NCBI GenBank assembly: GCA_013375495.1
Contig: JABXKC010000001.1
Span: forward strand, 62,001-126,000
Reading direction: 5' to 3'
DNA: 64,000 nucleotides
Source of the DNA: Promethearchaeota archaeon
GTDB taxonomy: Archaea > Asgardarchaeota > Lokiarchaeia > Sigynarchaeales > SOKP01
Below, piece by piece: positions 55,882 to 63,891 of this stretch. Under the pieces are notes generated by a model. It was not told the DNA's origin, did not search any database, and saw only the letters and a list, made by a program, of their open reading frames with translations. Position 1 is the first letter of the stretch; each line of letters opens with the position of its first letter. Made by a program: the position numbers and the translations under genes.

Positions 55882-56454
55882 ATGGATAATTTAAAAAATC
55901 TTGATGATGAAGATTTGAATTTTACTGCCAGAGAGCTTTTATCTAAGGTAAGTAAGACTAAGATAAAAATATCAAATGTGTTACAAGATTTCTTTGATTT
56001 CCTTTTAAAAATCGATGAAAAGGAAGAGATTAAGTGGGTTGAAGCAGAAATATCGGGACAAATATATGAAATTGGAAAGAATTATCATAAATATTTTAAA
56101 TATCGGAGGATCAATGGTTATACTTGCCCTGTGAAGTATGAAATATTTCACTCCAGAGTTTTAAAAACTCTTACAGCGATAAAAAATTACGATATGACTC
56201 CATTTAACTACATACCCTCACTATCTATATTTGAACTAGAAAATTGCGTACCTAATACGGAAATTGGAACATACACATTTAGTAGAGAAGAAATAGAATT
56301 ATTCAAACTTAATGCTATCAATAAAGGGAAGATATATTTTTATTTTAAAGCTGCAGATATCAATATTATCATATCTAACATCAGGGAAAAAATTAATAGT
56401 TATCTTGTTCAGTTTTTAAAAGCTGAGAATCGATTTTCGGGTATTCGAACTTAA
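55882..56454 (+). CDS. AbiTii-like domain protein
   Basis: The 190-residue protein resembles the AbiTii domain (abortive-infection-related) in layout: an N-terminal helix with SNVLQDFFDFLLKIDEKEEI then KWVEAEISG, matching the LGxEEL-xWVxxELNGY region; YRRINGY; a Pro-rich central part; and the C-terminal IISNIREKINSYLVQFL, matching the IxxxVRxxLLxFxL end. Similarity is judged by eye. AbiTii-type domains occur next to phage-defence genes in bacteria, but their activity is unclear. It starts 42 bp before the LRR-Roc-COR gene on the same strand, so the two are likely coexpressed. Confidence 0.6.
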   Translation: MDNLKNLDDEDLNFTARELLSKVSKTKIKISNVLQDFFDFLLKIDEKEEIKWVEAEISGQIYEIGKNYHKYFKYRRINGYTCPVKYEIFHSRVLKTLTAIKNYDMTPFNYIPSLSIFELENCVPNTEIGTYTFSREEIELFKLNAINKGKIYFYFKAADINIIISNIREKINSYLVQFLKAENRFSGIRT

Positions 56455-56496
56455 ATAACCATTCATGTTAGTAGAATTAAAATTGGTGTTAAAACT

Positions 56497-59400
56497 TTGG
56501 AAAAGATCATAAATTTTAGAGGAGCTAAAATCTTTGAAGATGAGGTGAAATTACTTAAGGAACTGGAATTACTTTTTGGGAATAAATTCAATAACGTAGA
56601 GAACTACTCCAAATCAGAAGGAATGGAGTTTATCGTTCATAATGGTAAAGTTTTTGGGATCAGAGTAGTATCTTGTAAATTGAAGAGTAAACCAAATTTA
56701 AAAGGATTTTTTTCCTCAATTAAGGAAGCACAATTTAATGATTGTGATGTTTCCCCGCTTCTCAATTGGATAAGTAATTTAAAAACACTTGAAAGATTGG
56801 ATTTAGAAAATTGTGGTCTCATGGATCTTCCGGAATCCATTTCGAAGCTAAAGTCGCTTTCGCTACTTAACTTAAGTGAAAATGATTTTGAAGAACTCCC
56901 AGACATGCTCTATGGTCTAAAATCGCTTAAAAAACTAGACCTATACGAAAATCCTATTGAGGAATTACCACATAATATGGGCAACTTTAGTTCACTTGAA
57001 ATTTTAGAGTTAGCATATAATAAATTAACCAGTCTCCCTGAATCCATTGGGTCAATAAAATCTCTAAAAGAATTAAGTATTAAACATAATTCAATTACTA
57101 CATTCCCAGACTCCATTGGGAACCTCCAAGCACTAGAAAAATTAGAAATCAAAGATCTTACTCTAAAGGTTCTCCCTGAATCCTTTGGGAAGCTTTCTTC
57201 GCTTAAAGAAGTTAGAATTTCGTCTGGTAGTATCATATCTCTTCCAAAGTCCATCGGAAATCTCCAATCATTAGAAAAGTTGGACCTAGCATACTCTCGT
57301 CTTAAAGATCTCCCTGAATCCTTTGGGAAGCTTTCCTCGCTTAAGGAATTAATTCTATCATCTAATAAACTTGAAAAACTTCCTGAGTCTATCGGAAATT
57401 TGGTATCACTTAGAAAACTAGTTTTAAAAAGAAATAAACTTAAAACCCTTCCAGAATCGTTTGGAAACCTCACATCTCTTAAAGAACTTAATTTAAAAGA
57501 AAACGATCTCGAAATACTCCCGGAATCCTTCGGGAATCTTCTATCACTCAATAGTATAGATTTAACAAATAATAAACTTAAGACTCTTCCAAATAATATT
57601 GATTGTCTAAACAATTTTACAGATCTGAATTTAAAAAACAATAATCTTGAAACTCTGCCAGATTCGATAGGTAGTTTAAGGTCATTAGAAAATCTGTATT
57701 TAGATTTTAATCATCTAACTGGGCTTCCAGAGACTATAAGTGGTCTAAAGTCCCTCAAAAGGTTGGTTATAGCAAATAATCTTTTAGTAACACTTCCAGA
57801 GACTATCGGAGAACTGCAATCACTCGAAACTTTGTATTTAGAAAACAACCTAATTGAAGTTCTTCCAGAATCTATTGGTAACCTCTCAAAGTTAAAACTT
57901 ATATATTTATATAATAATAGAATCAAATTACTCCCTAAATCTATCGGGAACTTATCATCTCTCCAATACCTTTCTATTGGGACAAATGAACTTAGAAATA
58001 TTCCTGAATCTATTGGTAATCTCTCGGAACTCAAAGAGTTGAAATTGAAGTGGAACAAGATCAATACACTCCCAGAGTCTATATCTAACTTGCAGTCTCT
58101 TCAAAAATTAATGTTAGGTAATAATAAATTGAAAGTTCTTCCTGAAATCGTTTGTAGACTCAATCATCTTGAATTTCTAGGGATTTCCTTAAATGATTTC
58201 GATGAGATTGATCTAACCCCTTTGAACAACTGCCTAAACTTAGATAAATTGGAAATTAGTCCCTCAGTTAAACTTTTCTGGAGTGGAACAGAATTACCCA
58301 AAAAAAAAATGTTAATCGAAGGATTGCAAAATTATTTCACAAGGTTAATTTTAAAGGAGAAAATCTCTGAAACATCTATGCACCTTATACAACGTCTTAA
58401 AATTTTCTGTGTGGGTGTAGGTGGAGGTGGAAAAACATCCCTTTTAAGAATATTACAAAATAAAGAATATTTAGAAGGAAGAGATTCAACTATTGGATTA
58501 GATATCAATACTATAGTTCTTAATGGTGATTCCAAAGATGGTAGTCAAGAAATAATCTGGTGGGACTATGGTGGACAAAGTGGTTATCTTCCCACCCATC
58601 GCTTCTTCTTTACTCGTGACGCGATTTACATCTTAGTTTTTAGGGCAGATCATGATATAGAACAAAATAAACTATTTGAGTGGATCACTAGTATTCGGGG
58701 TCGAGCACCGTTTGCTTCTATCATTCCAATTGCCACATGGAGCGATAGAATGAAGAGAGGAGGTAGAAGTATAATTGAAGGGACACAAGGTAAAGAACTT
58801 TCTCATTTATTTTCAGAATTTGACATTAAGGATACTCCAATTCTTGTTTCCAATAAGGAAAAAGATAATAAAGGAATAGGCGTTGTTAGGTTAAAACTGG
58901 AAACTCTTTTGCAAGAAACAGGTTCAACGTACCAAGTTCCAAAAGGGTATATGAAAATTGAGGAATTCGTTAGAAAACTAAAAAATAAAGGTTTAGTTTT
59001 TATGAACCGAAAGGAGTTCCTCGAACGATTAGAGAACGGGTTGATCGAGAGTGGATGGGAAGGTGTTAAATCTTCTTGGCTCCAGAGGATGGGTATTTAT
59101 CAGTTGCATGAACATGGCATAATTTTTTATACAAACGAGCTATTTCCTGCTAGTGATCTTGTTATTGTTAATGTGGATCAAGCCAATAAAGTATTAGCAA
59201 CAATAATAGATGAAGTAGAAGTTTTTATGGGAGTTGTAGGGGTGAAAGAACTTCGCCACATTTTAGAAGAAAAATGTCCTTTTATTATTGATTCTTTTAA
59301 AAACCTTAATCAAGTTTTAGATCTATTAGGAGAATTAGGATTAGCATATCGAGATCTTTCCGCAAATATGAAGGAGGAAACATGGATTTTCCCATTATAT

Positions 59401-60480
59401 CTCACAAAGACTAAAACAGAATGGCAAGATATTGAAAACTCTTGGAAGGAACATGCATATTCAAAAGCTTCCTTTACACTTAAATCAGTAGATGAGACTC
59501 TATTTTCCCGTCTATTATATCAACTCTCGTTTAATGGACAAGCTATTGGAATTTGGCTAGAAAAAAAAGTAAGTGAAAGAAAAGATATTCACCACGCTTT
59601 GATTACTTTAAATCAGAATCTGTTACCTAGTAATCTTTCCACCCCTCTGAACACACAAGGACTTGCTATAAACTTTGTTACCTATCATCATAATAAAAGA
59701 AAAAAAGAATTTACGCTCTGGTTTAACGAGGCAACACCAGCTATAGAAACAATGGTTTTTGAAACATGTAAACGCTATTTAAGGCAAGAATACCATCTTA
59801 TTTCTTCAAATTTAGCTAAAATAAAAGAAAGAGAAGGCCAGTTTGACTCTAAAATTGCTAAAGATATATATGATAAAGTCGCTAAAGACTATTTATTCCT
59901 TAATGAGAAATTGGACAGGCAGTTTTACCATTTTAATGCTGAATTACGGAAGATAATTGTTGATGTGGAAGACCTCCAAATATACATCGATAATAATATC
60001 GATCGCCTTAAGGAGTTTATTAGCCAAATTCAAAAAAAACTACCACTACCTACATCCACCGTAATTAACAAAAAATATTTTGGCATAAAAAAGGAATTGT
60101 CTCTCTATTTCACTTGTGGAAGCCAAAAAAAAGGGTGTTCTCATTCAAAAACTAATGCGTTTATAATTAAAACAAAAGAGTGGAATAAATGGATAAAGAT
60201 TTCCTTGTCTGCTGTTAAAATTGGGATAAATGCTATAAAATTGGACGGTGGGGACATTATGGAAGAAATTCAAAATATCAAAGAACTTAAAGAAGTTTAT
60301 GACGACTATAAGGGTGAGGAATTTCCAGACTTTCTTTCGTTTGCACGAGAACCTTTTTTAGTTTCGTCAGAGAGGGATGACTTGATCGAAAATCTTCGCG
60401 ATAATAACTTTTTCAAATCTTTTGAATACGAACCTATTAGTGCGAAGTGGATATGCAATAACTGTGCTTCCAAGAAATAG
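56497..60480 (+). CDS. LRR-Roc-COR (ROCO-family) protein, 1327 aa
   Basis: Residues about 90-575 hold roughly 21 tandem 23-residue leucine-rich repeats of the LPESIGNLxSLxxLxLxxNx type. A Roc GTPase follows from about 628: G1 GVGGGGKTS, G3 WDYGGQSGY, and a G4-like TWSDRM. The COR-like region (about 780-1000) includes MGIYQLHEHGIIFYTNE. The C-terminal ~300 residues are helical and end in zinc-binding-looking pairs (FTCGSQKKGCSHS and WICNNCASKK). The start is TTG 56497; a later ATG is possible. ROCO proteins (LRRK2, Roco4) are dimeric signalling GTPases. With an AbiTii-like neighbour this suggests sensing or defence; the function is unproven. Confidence 0.93.
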   Translation: MEKIINFRGAKIFEDEVKLLKELELLFGNKFNNVENYSKSEGMEFIVHNGKVFGIRVVSCKLKSKPNLKGFFSSIKEAQFNDCDVSPLLNWISNLKTLERLDLENCGLMDLPESISKLKSLSLLNLSENDFEELPDMLYGLKSLKKLDLYENPIEELPHNMGNFSSLEILELAYNKLTSLPESIGSIKSLKELSIKHNSITTFPDSIGNLQALEKLEIKDLTLKVLPESFGKLSSLKEVRISSGSIISLPKSIGNLQSLEKLDLAYSRLKDLPESFGKLSSLKELILSSNKLEKLPESIGNLVSLRKLVLKRNKLKTLPESFGNLTSLKELNLKENDLEILPESFGNLLSLNSIDLTNNKLKTLPNNIDCLNNFTDLNLKNNNLETLPDSIGSLRSLENLYLDFNHLTGLPETISGLKSLKRLVIANNLLVTLPETIGELQSLETLYLENNLIEVLPESIGNLSKLKLIYLYNNRIKLLPKSIGNLSSLQYLSIGTNELRNIPESIGNLSELKELKLKWNKINTLPESISNLQSLQKLMLGNNKLKVLPEIVCRLNHLEFLGISLNDFDEIDLTPLNNCLNLDKLEISPSVKLFWSGTELPKKKMLIEGLQNYFTRLILKEKISETSMHLIQRLKIFCVGVGGGGKTSLLRILQNKEYLEGRDSTIGLDINTIVLNGDSKDGSQEIIWWDYGGQSGYLPTHRFFFTRDAIYILVFRADHDIEQNKLFEWITSIRGRAPFASIIPIATWSDRMKRGGRSIIEGTQGKELSHLFSEFDIKDTPILVSNKEKDNKGIGVVRLKLETLLQETGSTYQVPKGYMKIEEFVRKLKNKGLVFMNRKEFLERLENGLIESGWEGVKSSWLQRMGIYQLHEHGIIFYTNELFPASDLVIVNVDQANKVLATIIDEVEVFMGVVGVKELRHILEEKCPFIIDSFKNLNQVLDLLGELGLAYRDLSANMKEETWIFPLYLTKTKTEWQDIENSWKEHAYSKASFTLKSVDETLFSRLLYQLSFNGQAIGIWLEKKVSERKDIHHALITLNQNLLPSNLSTPLNTQGLAINFVTYHHNKRKKEFTLWFNEATPAIETMVFETCKRYLRQEYHLISSNLAKIKEREGQFDSKIAKDIYDKVAKDYLFLNEKLDRQFYHFNAELRKIIVDVEDLQIYIDNNIDRLKEFISQIQKKLPLPTSTVINKKYFGIKKELSLYFTCGSQKKGCSHSKTNAFIIKTKEWNKWIKISLSAVKIGINAIKLDGGDIMEEIQNIKELKEVYDDYKGEEFPDFLSFAREPFLVSSERDDLIENLRDNNFFKSFEYEPISAKWICNNCASKK

Positions 60481-60512
60481 TTTTATCGAATAAGGTTAAT
60501 TTAAAAAAAAAA

Positions 60513-61370
60513 TTACTCACCCCAATTATCGGATAAACCTTCCTCTATCTCTTCGATAATTTGGCGAGCGCTACTCTTTTGTTCTGGTTCTATTATTTTT
60601 CTGCTTCTCCTTCTTTTTACCCTGTTCCCAACATTTACGCTTACGCCTACAACGGTGGTGCTACAAGCTAATCCTATAGTAGCTAAAACGAGTCCATTTA
60701 GTTCGAATGGTAGAAAATCTGGAGGGGAAAAGATGTGTTGAGCCATAAATAAACAGCACCCGTCAGTGTAATACTCGTCGACTATGGAAAAATTGTATGA
60801 GTAAGCCCCCGCGCTAGTAATTTCGTGATCTAACGTGAATGATGAGTGATTTGCGAAATGTTTTCTCTTTAACTGTATAGTATCAACGTACGTATTTTCT
60901 TTGGACAATGCAACAAACACACAGGAGTTAGAAACGGGGTGGTTTCCTGAAATTAGAGCTCGAGTAATGTTTATTCCATACCAGATCTTGTTGCCTTCTT
61001 TTTTGTAGGAGGGGGTTACGATCTGATTAAGAGTCGTATGAAAGAAAACAGGAGCCTCTCCTATCATTGCCGTATTTTTATAAGCCTTTAGAGACCCGTT
61101 AATGGAGGGAAAGTTTTCCGGTTCTTCGGGCACCATTAAATTGACTTGGTAGGTCGTATTTGATTGCCTATCGAGTTCGATAGCCCCTAAAGTAGGGCTT
61201 TCAAACTTAACTACTATGTCGGTACCATATTCTGGAAAGATCATGTTGCAAAACGATGTGGTTATTGTATTTACGGCTCCTAAAATAATAGAATCGTCGT
61301 ATTCGCTATCTACCACGAACTCACTATTAACAGCTAAGTCGCACACCCACAGAAAGGATTCTTGGTCCAA
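60513..61370 (-). CDS. C-terminally membrane-anchored protein, N-terminus frameshifted
   Basis: The open frame (285 codons) starts at TTG 61370, but homology to the remnant at 55479 continues upstream in a different frame (see 61371-61500). The body is beta-rich with five N-glycosylation-type sequons (NTT, NGS, NIT, NHS, NFS) and a CC pair. A single hydrophobic segment GLVLATIGLACSTTVVGVSV lies near residue 235, followed by the basic stop-transfer sequence KRRRSRK and a short acidic tail, so the body probably faces outside. No signal peptide is visible. Base use is richer in G and C than nearby genes. Family unknown. Confidence 0.6.
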   Translation of the reverse strand: MDQESFLWVCDLAVNSEFVVDSEYDDSIILGAVNTITTSFCNMIFPEYGTDIVVKFESPTLGAIELDRQSNTTYQVNLMVPEEPENFPSINGSLKAYKNTAMIGEAPVFFHTTLNQIVTPSYKKEGNKIWYGINITRALISGNHPVSNSCVFVALSKENTYVDTIQLKRKHFANHSSFTLDHEITSAGAYSYNFSIVDEYYTDGCCLFMAQHIFSPPDFLPFELNGLVLATIGLACSTTVVGVSVNVGNRVKRRRSRKIIEPEQKSSARQIIEEIEEGLSDNWGE

Positions 61371-61500
61371 TTTTTGAAAATCAGAGTCGATAAAAAACTC
61401 GTGATATTCGTCGGAAAATAGGTTTTATCTATCTCGGGGTTTTCACAAAAAATTGAGAGGTTGTATTCCTCTAGAACATGTTCAAAATAAACTTCGAATT
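61371..61500 (-). pseudogene. Out-of-frame N-terminal part of the 60513-61370 gene
   Basis: Reading on from the minus strand, one frame gives EHVLEEYNLSIFCENPEIDK (up to about 61425) and the frame of 60513-61370 gives FSDEYHEFFIDSDFQKLDQE from about 61424 on. Joined, they match the remnant at 55479-55799 in order. The join lies near the attttcc run at 61413-61424, so one base has been gained or lost there. No start codon was found upstream. Confidence 0.55.
61428..61469 (-). repeat. 42 bp coding repeat, copy 2 (partner at 55756)
   Basis: Second copy of the YNLSIFCENPEI-coding segment, same orientation as copy 1 and 5.7 kb away. The seven mismatches leave the shared peptide unchanged, except that the residue after it is Asp instead of Glu. 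Confidence 0.65.
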
Positions 61501-61524
61501 CAATTCGACCAAATCTTTCTGCGT

Positions 61525-61791
61525 GTGAGAATTATTACTCTGATAATTATTGTCTTATGTCTTTATTTATACCTATTATTTAATTATCTTAGAAATAAGA
61601 CTCTTATAGAACAATTAGTAATTATCACAGCAGATCTTGTATTTTCGATTGTTTTAGGATTGCTCATAACTTGGGTAATTAACTGGCTAACTGATAACAA
61701 TTATATTATGCGAGATTTGTCGTATGCGATTGTCGGTGAACTAGTAAATGTAGGTATCATGTTGTGTGTCAGTTTTAAGTTTAATCGTTAA
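61525..61791 (+). CDS. Small membrane protein with three helices
   Basis: I place the start at GTG 61525 because the sequence before it is antisense to the truncated gene. The 88-residue product is mostly three membrane helices: IITLIIIVLCLYLYLLFN, VIITADLVFSIVLGLLITWV and AIVGELVNVGIMLCVSF, with a short polar loop and a basic end (FKFNR). The family is unknown. It lies between the membrane-anchored protein and the wHTH gene, all in the accessory region. Confidence 0.5.
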   Translation: MRIITLIIIVLCLYLYLLFNYLRNKTLIEQLVIITADLVFSIVLGLLITWVINWLTDNNYIMRDLSYAIVGELVNVGIMLCVSFKFNR

Positions 61792-61853
61792 TATTTTTAG
61801 TTTTTATTCTTTAAAGAAAAAGAATCTATAAAAAAGTGTAAAATTGTCATTAT

Positions 61854-62657
61854 TTACCTCTCAATTTTCTTTTTTTTAAAAGTATATAAGGCTTTTAGGG
61901 GCAAGTATACAGAAAATGCTACATATTCGCGTTCCTTCACTTCAGGATCGTTATTTTGTGCTGTTAATATTTCAATATTCTTTTTAACAAAATCAAGCTG
62001 TGCTTTCTGATATTGCTCATAATATTTTTCACTGAAATAGGTATAACCAAAAAAGGGTGCCAATTTCGAATCACTGCTAAAATATTTGTCATATATTTTT
62101 TTTGCATTTGGGAGATCATCAAGGTATAATTCAAAACTATTTAATAATGGATTTAATAAGTCTAGTAGAATTTTAAAACTGTGAATAGCGACTCTACAAA
62201 AATTAATTTCTCTTTTGTAGAATTCAACTTTTTTTTTTGGATCTGCTGGTGGTTTTGGATTAATCGGACTATATTCAAGTACATGTAGTAATTTTTTATT
62301 TAATTGATATAATTTTGGAGGGATTTTTCCTTTTTGATGCTTATCAGCTTTTCGTGAAATAATCATACCGTCTTCTTCCATACTCTTAAGATGTCTAGCT
62401 ACTGTAGATTTACTTTGTTCAACCATATGGCTAATTTGGGTTATATTCAATTCATCAAATACTAATAAAATGTTAAAAAGATCAAATCGTATATTATGTT
62501 TACCAAGTAGATGAAAATAGCTTTCAATTGTTTCTATTTCTTTATCATTCAATTTTATTATAATTTCTTCTCCATTTGGTAAGGTTATAGTGAATTTTTG
62601 TTCCTTATCCACTTTCATCTTATCCGGTACAACTTCATGGTGTTCTTTTTTAGACAT
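61854..62657 (-). CDS. Winged-helix transcription regulator (ArsR/MarR-like)
   Basis: The HTH lies near residues 65-115: RFDLFNILLVFDELNITQIS then EQSKSTVARHLKSMEEDGMI, with a wing RKADKHQKGKIPPKLYQLN. The C-terminal ~150 residues form a helical region that may bind a ligand or dimerise. The N-terminus has an unusual beta-strand segment (KFTITLPNGEEIIIKLNDKE). It is transcribed divergently from the secreted protein at 62996 over a 338 bp region with palindromes, so it may regulate that gene. Confidence 0.82.
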   Translation of the reverse strand: MSKKEHHEVVPDKMKVDKEQKFTITLPNGEEIIIKLNDKEIETIESYFHLLGKHNIRFDLFNILLVFDELNITQISHMVEQSKSTVARHLKSMEEDGMIISRKADKHQKGKIPPKLYQLNKKLLHVLEYSPINPKPPADPKKKVEFYKREINFCRVAIHSFKILLDLLNPLLNSFELYLDDLPNAKKIYDKYFSSDSKLAPFFGYTYFSEKYYEQYQKAQLDFVKKNIEILTAQNNDPEVKEREYVAFSVYLPLKALYTFKKKKIER

Positions 62658-62995
62658 TTTTTAATATCATCTCTCTAAAATTCATTAATTTTTTTCATAT
62701 GTGCTAGTTTCAGTTTTTTTCTTTAATAATAATATAGCGTACTAATTTTTTAATTTTCTGATTTGATAAGCCGTTTCATTAATTTATGTATTCTAACATT
62801 TAAGATGATTCTTTCTTCATTATAATGATTCTTTTCGATATCATATCAGTGATAAGACTTAAATATGAACCGTCCCAATAATATAATGACACATCGAAAA
62901 TTAATTTAAAAATAAAAAAAAATCATCATTTTGATGATAAAACTAGCCTTAAACATTTATAAAAAGATTTGAATAAAAAAAAATATGGGGTGAAA
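62658..62995. other. Divergent regulatory gap with repeats
   Basis: No convincing gene lies here. The repeat words gatgattctttc and aatgattctttt occur at about 62804-62838, and a perfect inverted repeat is at 62922-62938 (separate entry). tttataaaaa near 62955-62964 is a likely TATA box for the gene at 62996. Confidence 0.5.
62922..62938. promoter_or_regulatory. Perfect 7-bp inverted repeat upstream of the secreted-protein gene
   Basis: The arms atcatca and tgatgat enclose a 3-bp loop, about 20 bp before the TATA-like sequence and 58 bp before the ATG at 62996. The adjacent word tttgatgataaaa (62930-62942) reappears at 63734-63746, ahead of the mini-gene at 63781. A regulator site is plausible; the wHTH protein at 61854 is the obvious candidate. 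Confidence 0.4.
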
Positions 62996-63652
62996 ATGGT
63001 AGTGAAAAAGAAATCAAAATTGACTAAAACACTGATCGCGGTATCGTTTTTAATAGGTATCATAGCAATTGTTACACCGGTGTTGGCTGCTGGTTCTAAT
63101 AGCATCTTAGTCATGGCGAAAGGGGACGATGCGGATATTCCTGGAAATGATTTTAGCTATTATAATGGTACTACTTTAATCGTAGGAAAGATTACATTTG
63201 ATGAGGTCAGCAGTGAGGGTTTGGGACGAGTAGAATTCCATATAAAAATCTATCATAATGAATCAGGTAAGAAAGTCTATTCGATTATGGGAAAGCTCAA
63301 AAATGCGGAGGTTTTCAAAAACAAAGAATTTGTATGCACAGTGCGGGGGGTCACGTGGATTAACCTTTGGTTTGTTACGGGCGTAGGAATGATTAAAACA
63401 ACAGATGCAGAAGATTTGGAGATAATATATCGACATAAACCAATAACCTTGCCTAATACAGAAGGTAAATGGTGCCCGGCAACCGTTCTTATGATGGTAA
63501 GCCCTTATGGCGATTTTAAAATACCGATCCCTGATGGTGGTTTTTTTTACGGAAATGCGGGATTTGGATGGGCTTATGCAGGAATTATGGATTTCAATGG
63601 ACTCGAGATGTTCGGCGGGGTAACAGCTTTGACAAAATACATGGAAATATAG
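62996..63652 (+). CDS. Secreted or membrane-anchored protein of unknown function
   Basis: The start is ATG 62996 with ggggtg 5 nt upstream; an in-frame TTG at 62969 would give a weaker start. The N-terminus is a classic signal peptide: basic KKKSKLTKT, a hydrophobic LIAVSFLIGIIAIVTPVLA, then a small-residue cleavage region AAGS. The ~190-residue mature part is beta-rich, with aromatic and Gly-rich blocks (GKWCPATVLMMVSPYGDFKI and GFGWAYAGIMDF) and no known motif. It is richer in G and C than most of the window. It probably belongs to the cell surface. Its upstream region holds a candidate operator. Confidence 0.75.
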   Translation: MVVKKKSKLTKTLIAVSFLIGIIAIVTPVLAAGSNSILVMAKGDDADIPGNDFSYYNGTTLIVGKITFDEVSSEGLGRVEFHIKIYHNESGKKVYSIMGKLKNAEVFKNKEFVCTVRGVTWINLWFVTGVGMIKTTDAEDLEIIYRHKPITLPNTEGKWCPATVLMMVSPYGDFKIPIPDGGFFYGNAGFGWAYAGIMDFNGLEMFGGVTALTKYMEI

Positions 63653-63733
63653 GTTCCATAATGTTAAATCAATTGTAACAGATAAAAAATATTTTCTAAA
63701 ATCTTTTTTTTTTCAAAAAATATTGATCTTCAA

Positions 63734-63746
63734 TTTGATGATAAAA
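63734..63746 (+). promoter_or_regulatory. Shared upstream word tttgatgataaaa
   Basis: Identical to 62930-62942, here 34 bp before the ATG at 63781. Sharing suggests both genes use one regulator, though such short A/T-rich words recur by chance. Confidence 0.25.
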
Positions 63747-63780
63747 TTAAAATAAAAAATAAATTTGGTTGATAAATAAA

Positions 63781-63891
63781 ATGATTTTTGTGTTACTAGT
63801 TAGTTTCTTAATAGTTGTACTCGGGTATCTTATAATCTATTTTATTGTGTATATTAATACGACTTATTACATACAGCTGGAATATGTATGA
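63781..63891 (+). CDS. Putative 36-residue single-helix membrane peptide
   Basis: The ATG at 63781 opens a frame of 36 codons ending in TGA (63889-63891). The product begins MIFVLLVSFLIVVLGYLIIY and continues as one membrane helix with a polar tail (NTTYYIQLEYV). ggttga lies about 8 nt upstream. A promoter-like word identical to one ahead of the secreted-protein gene supports expression. It is too short for a firm call. Confidence 0.35.
   Translation: MIFVLLVSFLIVVLGYLIIYFIVYINTTYYIQLEYV

Noticed and set aside
56637..58064. Long minus-strand ORFs antisense to the LRR gene
   Set aside because: The frames at 56637-56906, 56910-57641 and 57711-58064 are periodic Ser/Phe-rich shadows of the 69-bp LRR repeats. 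They do not resemble proteins and have no ribosome sites.
61453..61524. 5' extension of the small membrane protein ORF
   Set aside because: These codons are antisense to the conserved segment of the truncated gene; I moved the start to GTG 61525.
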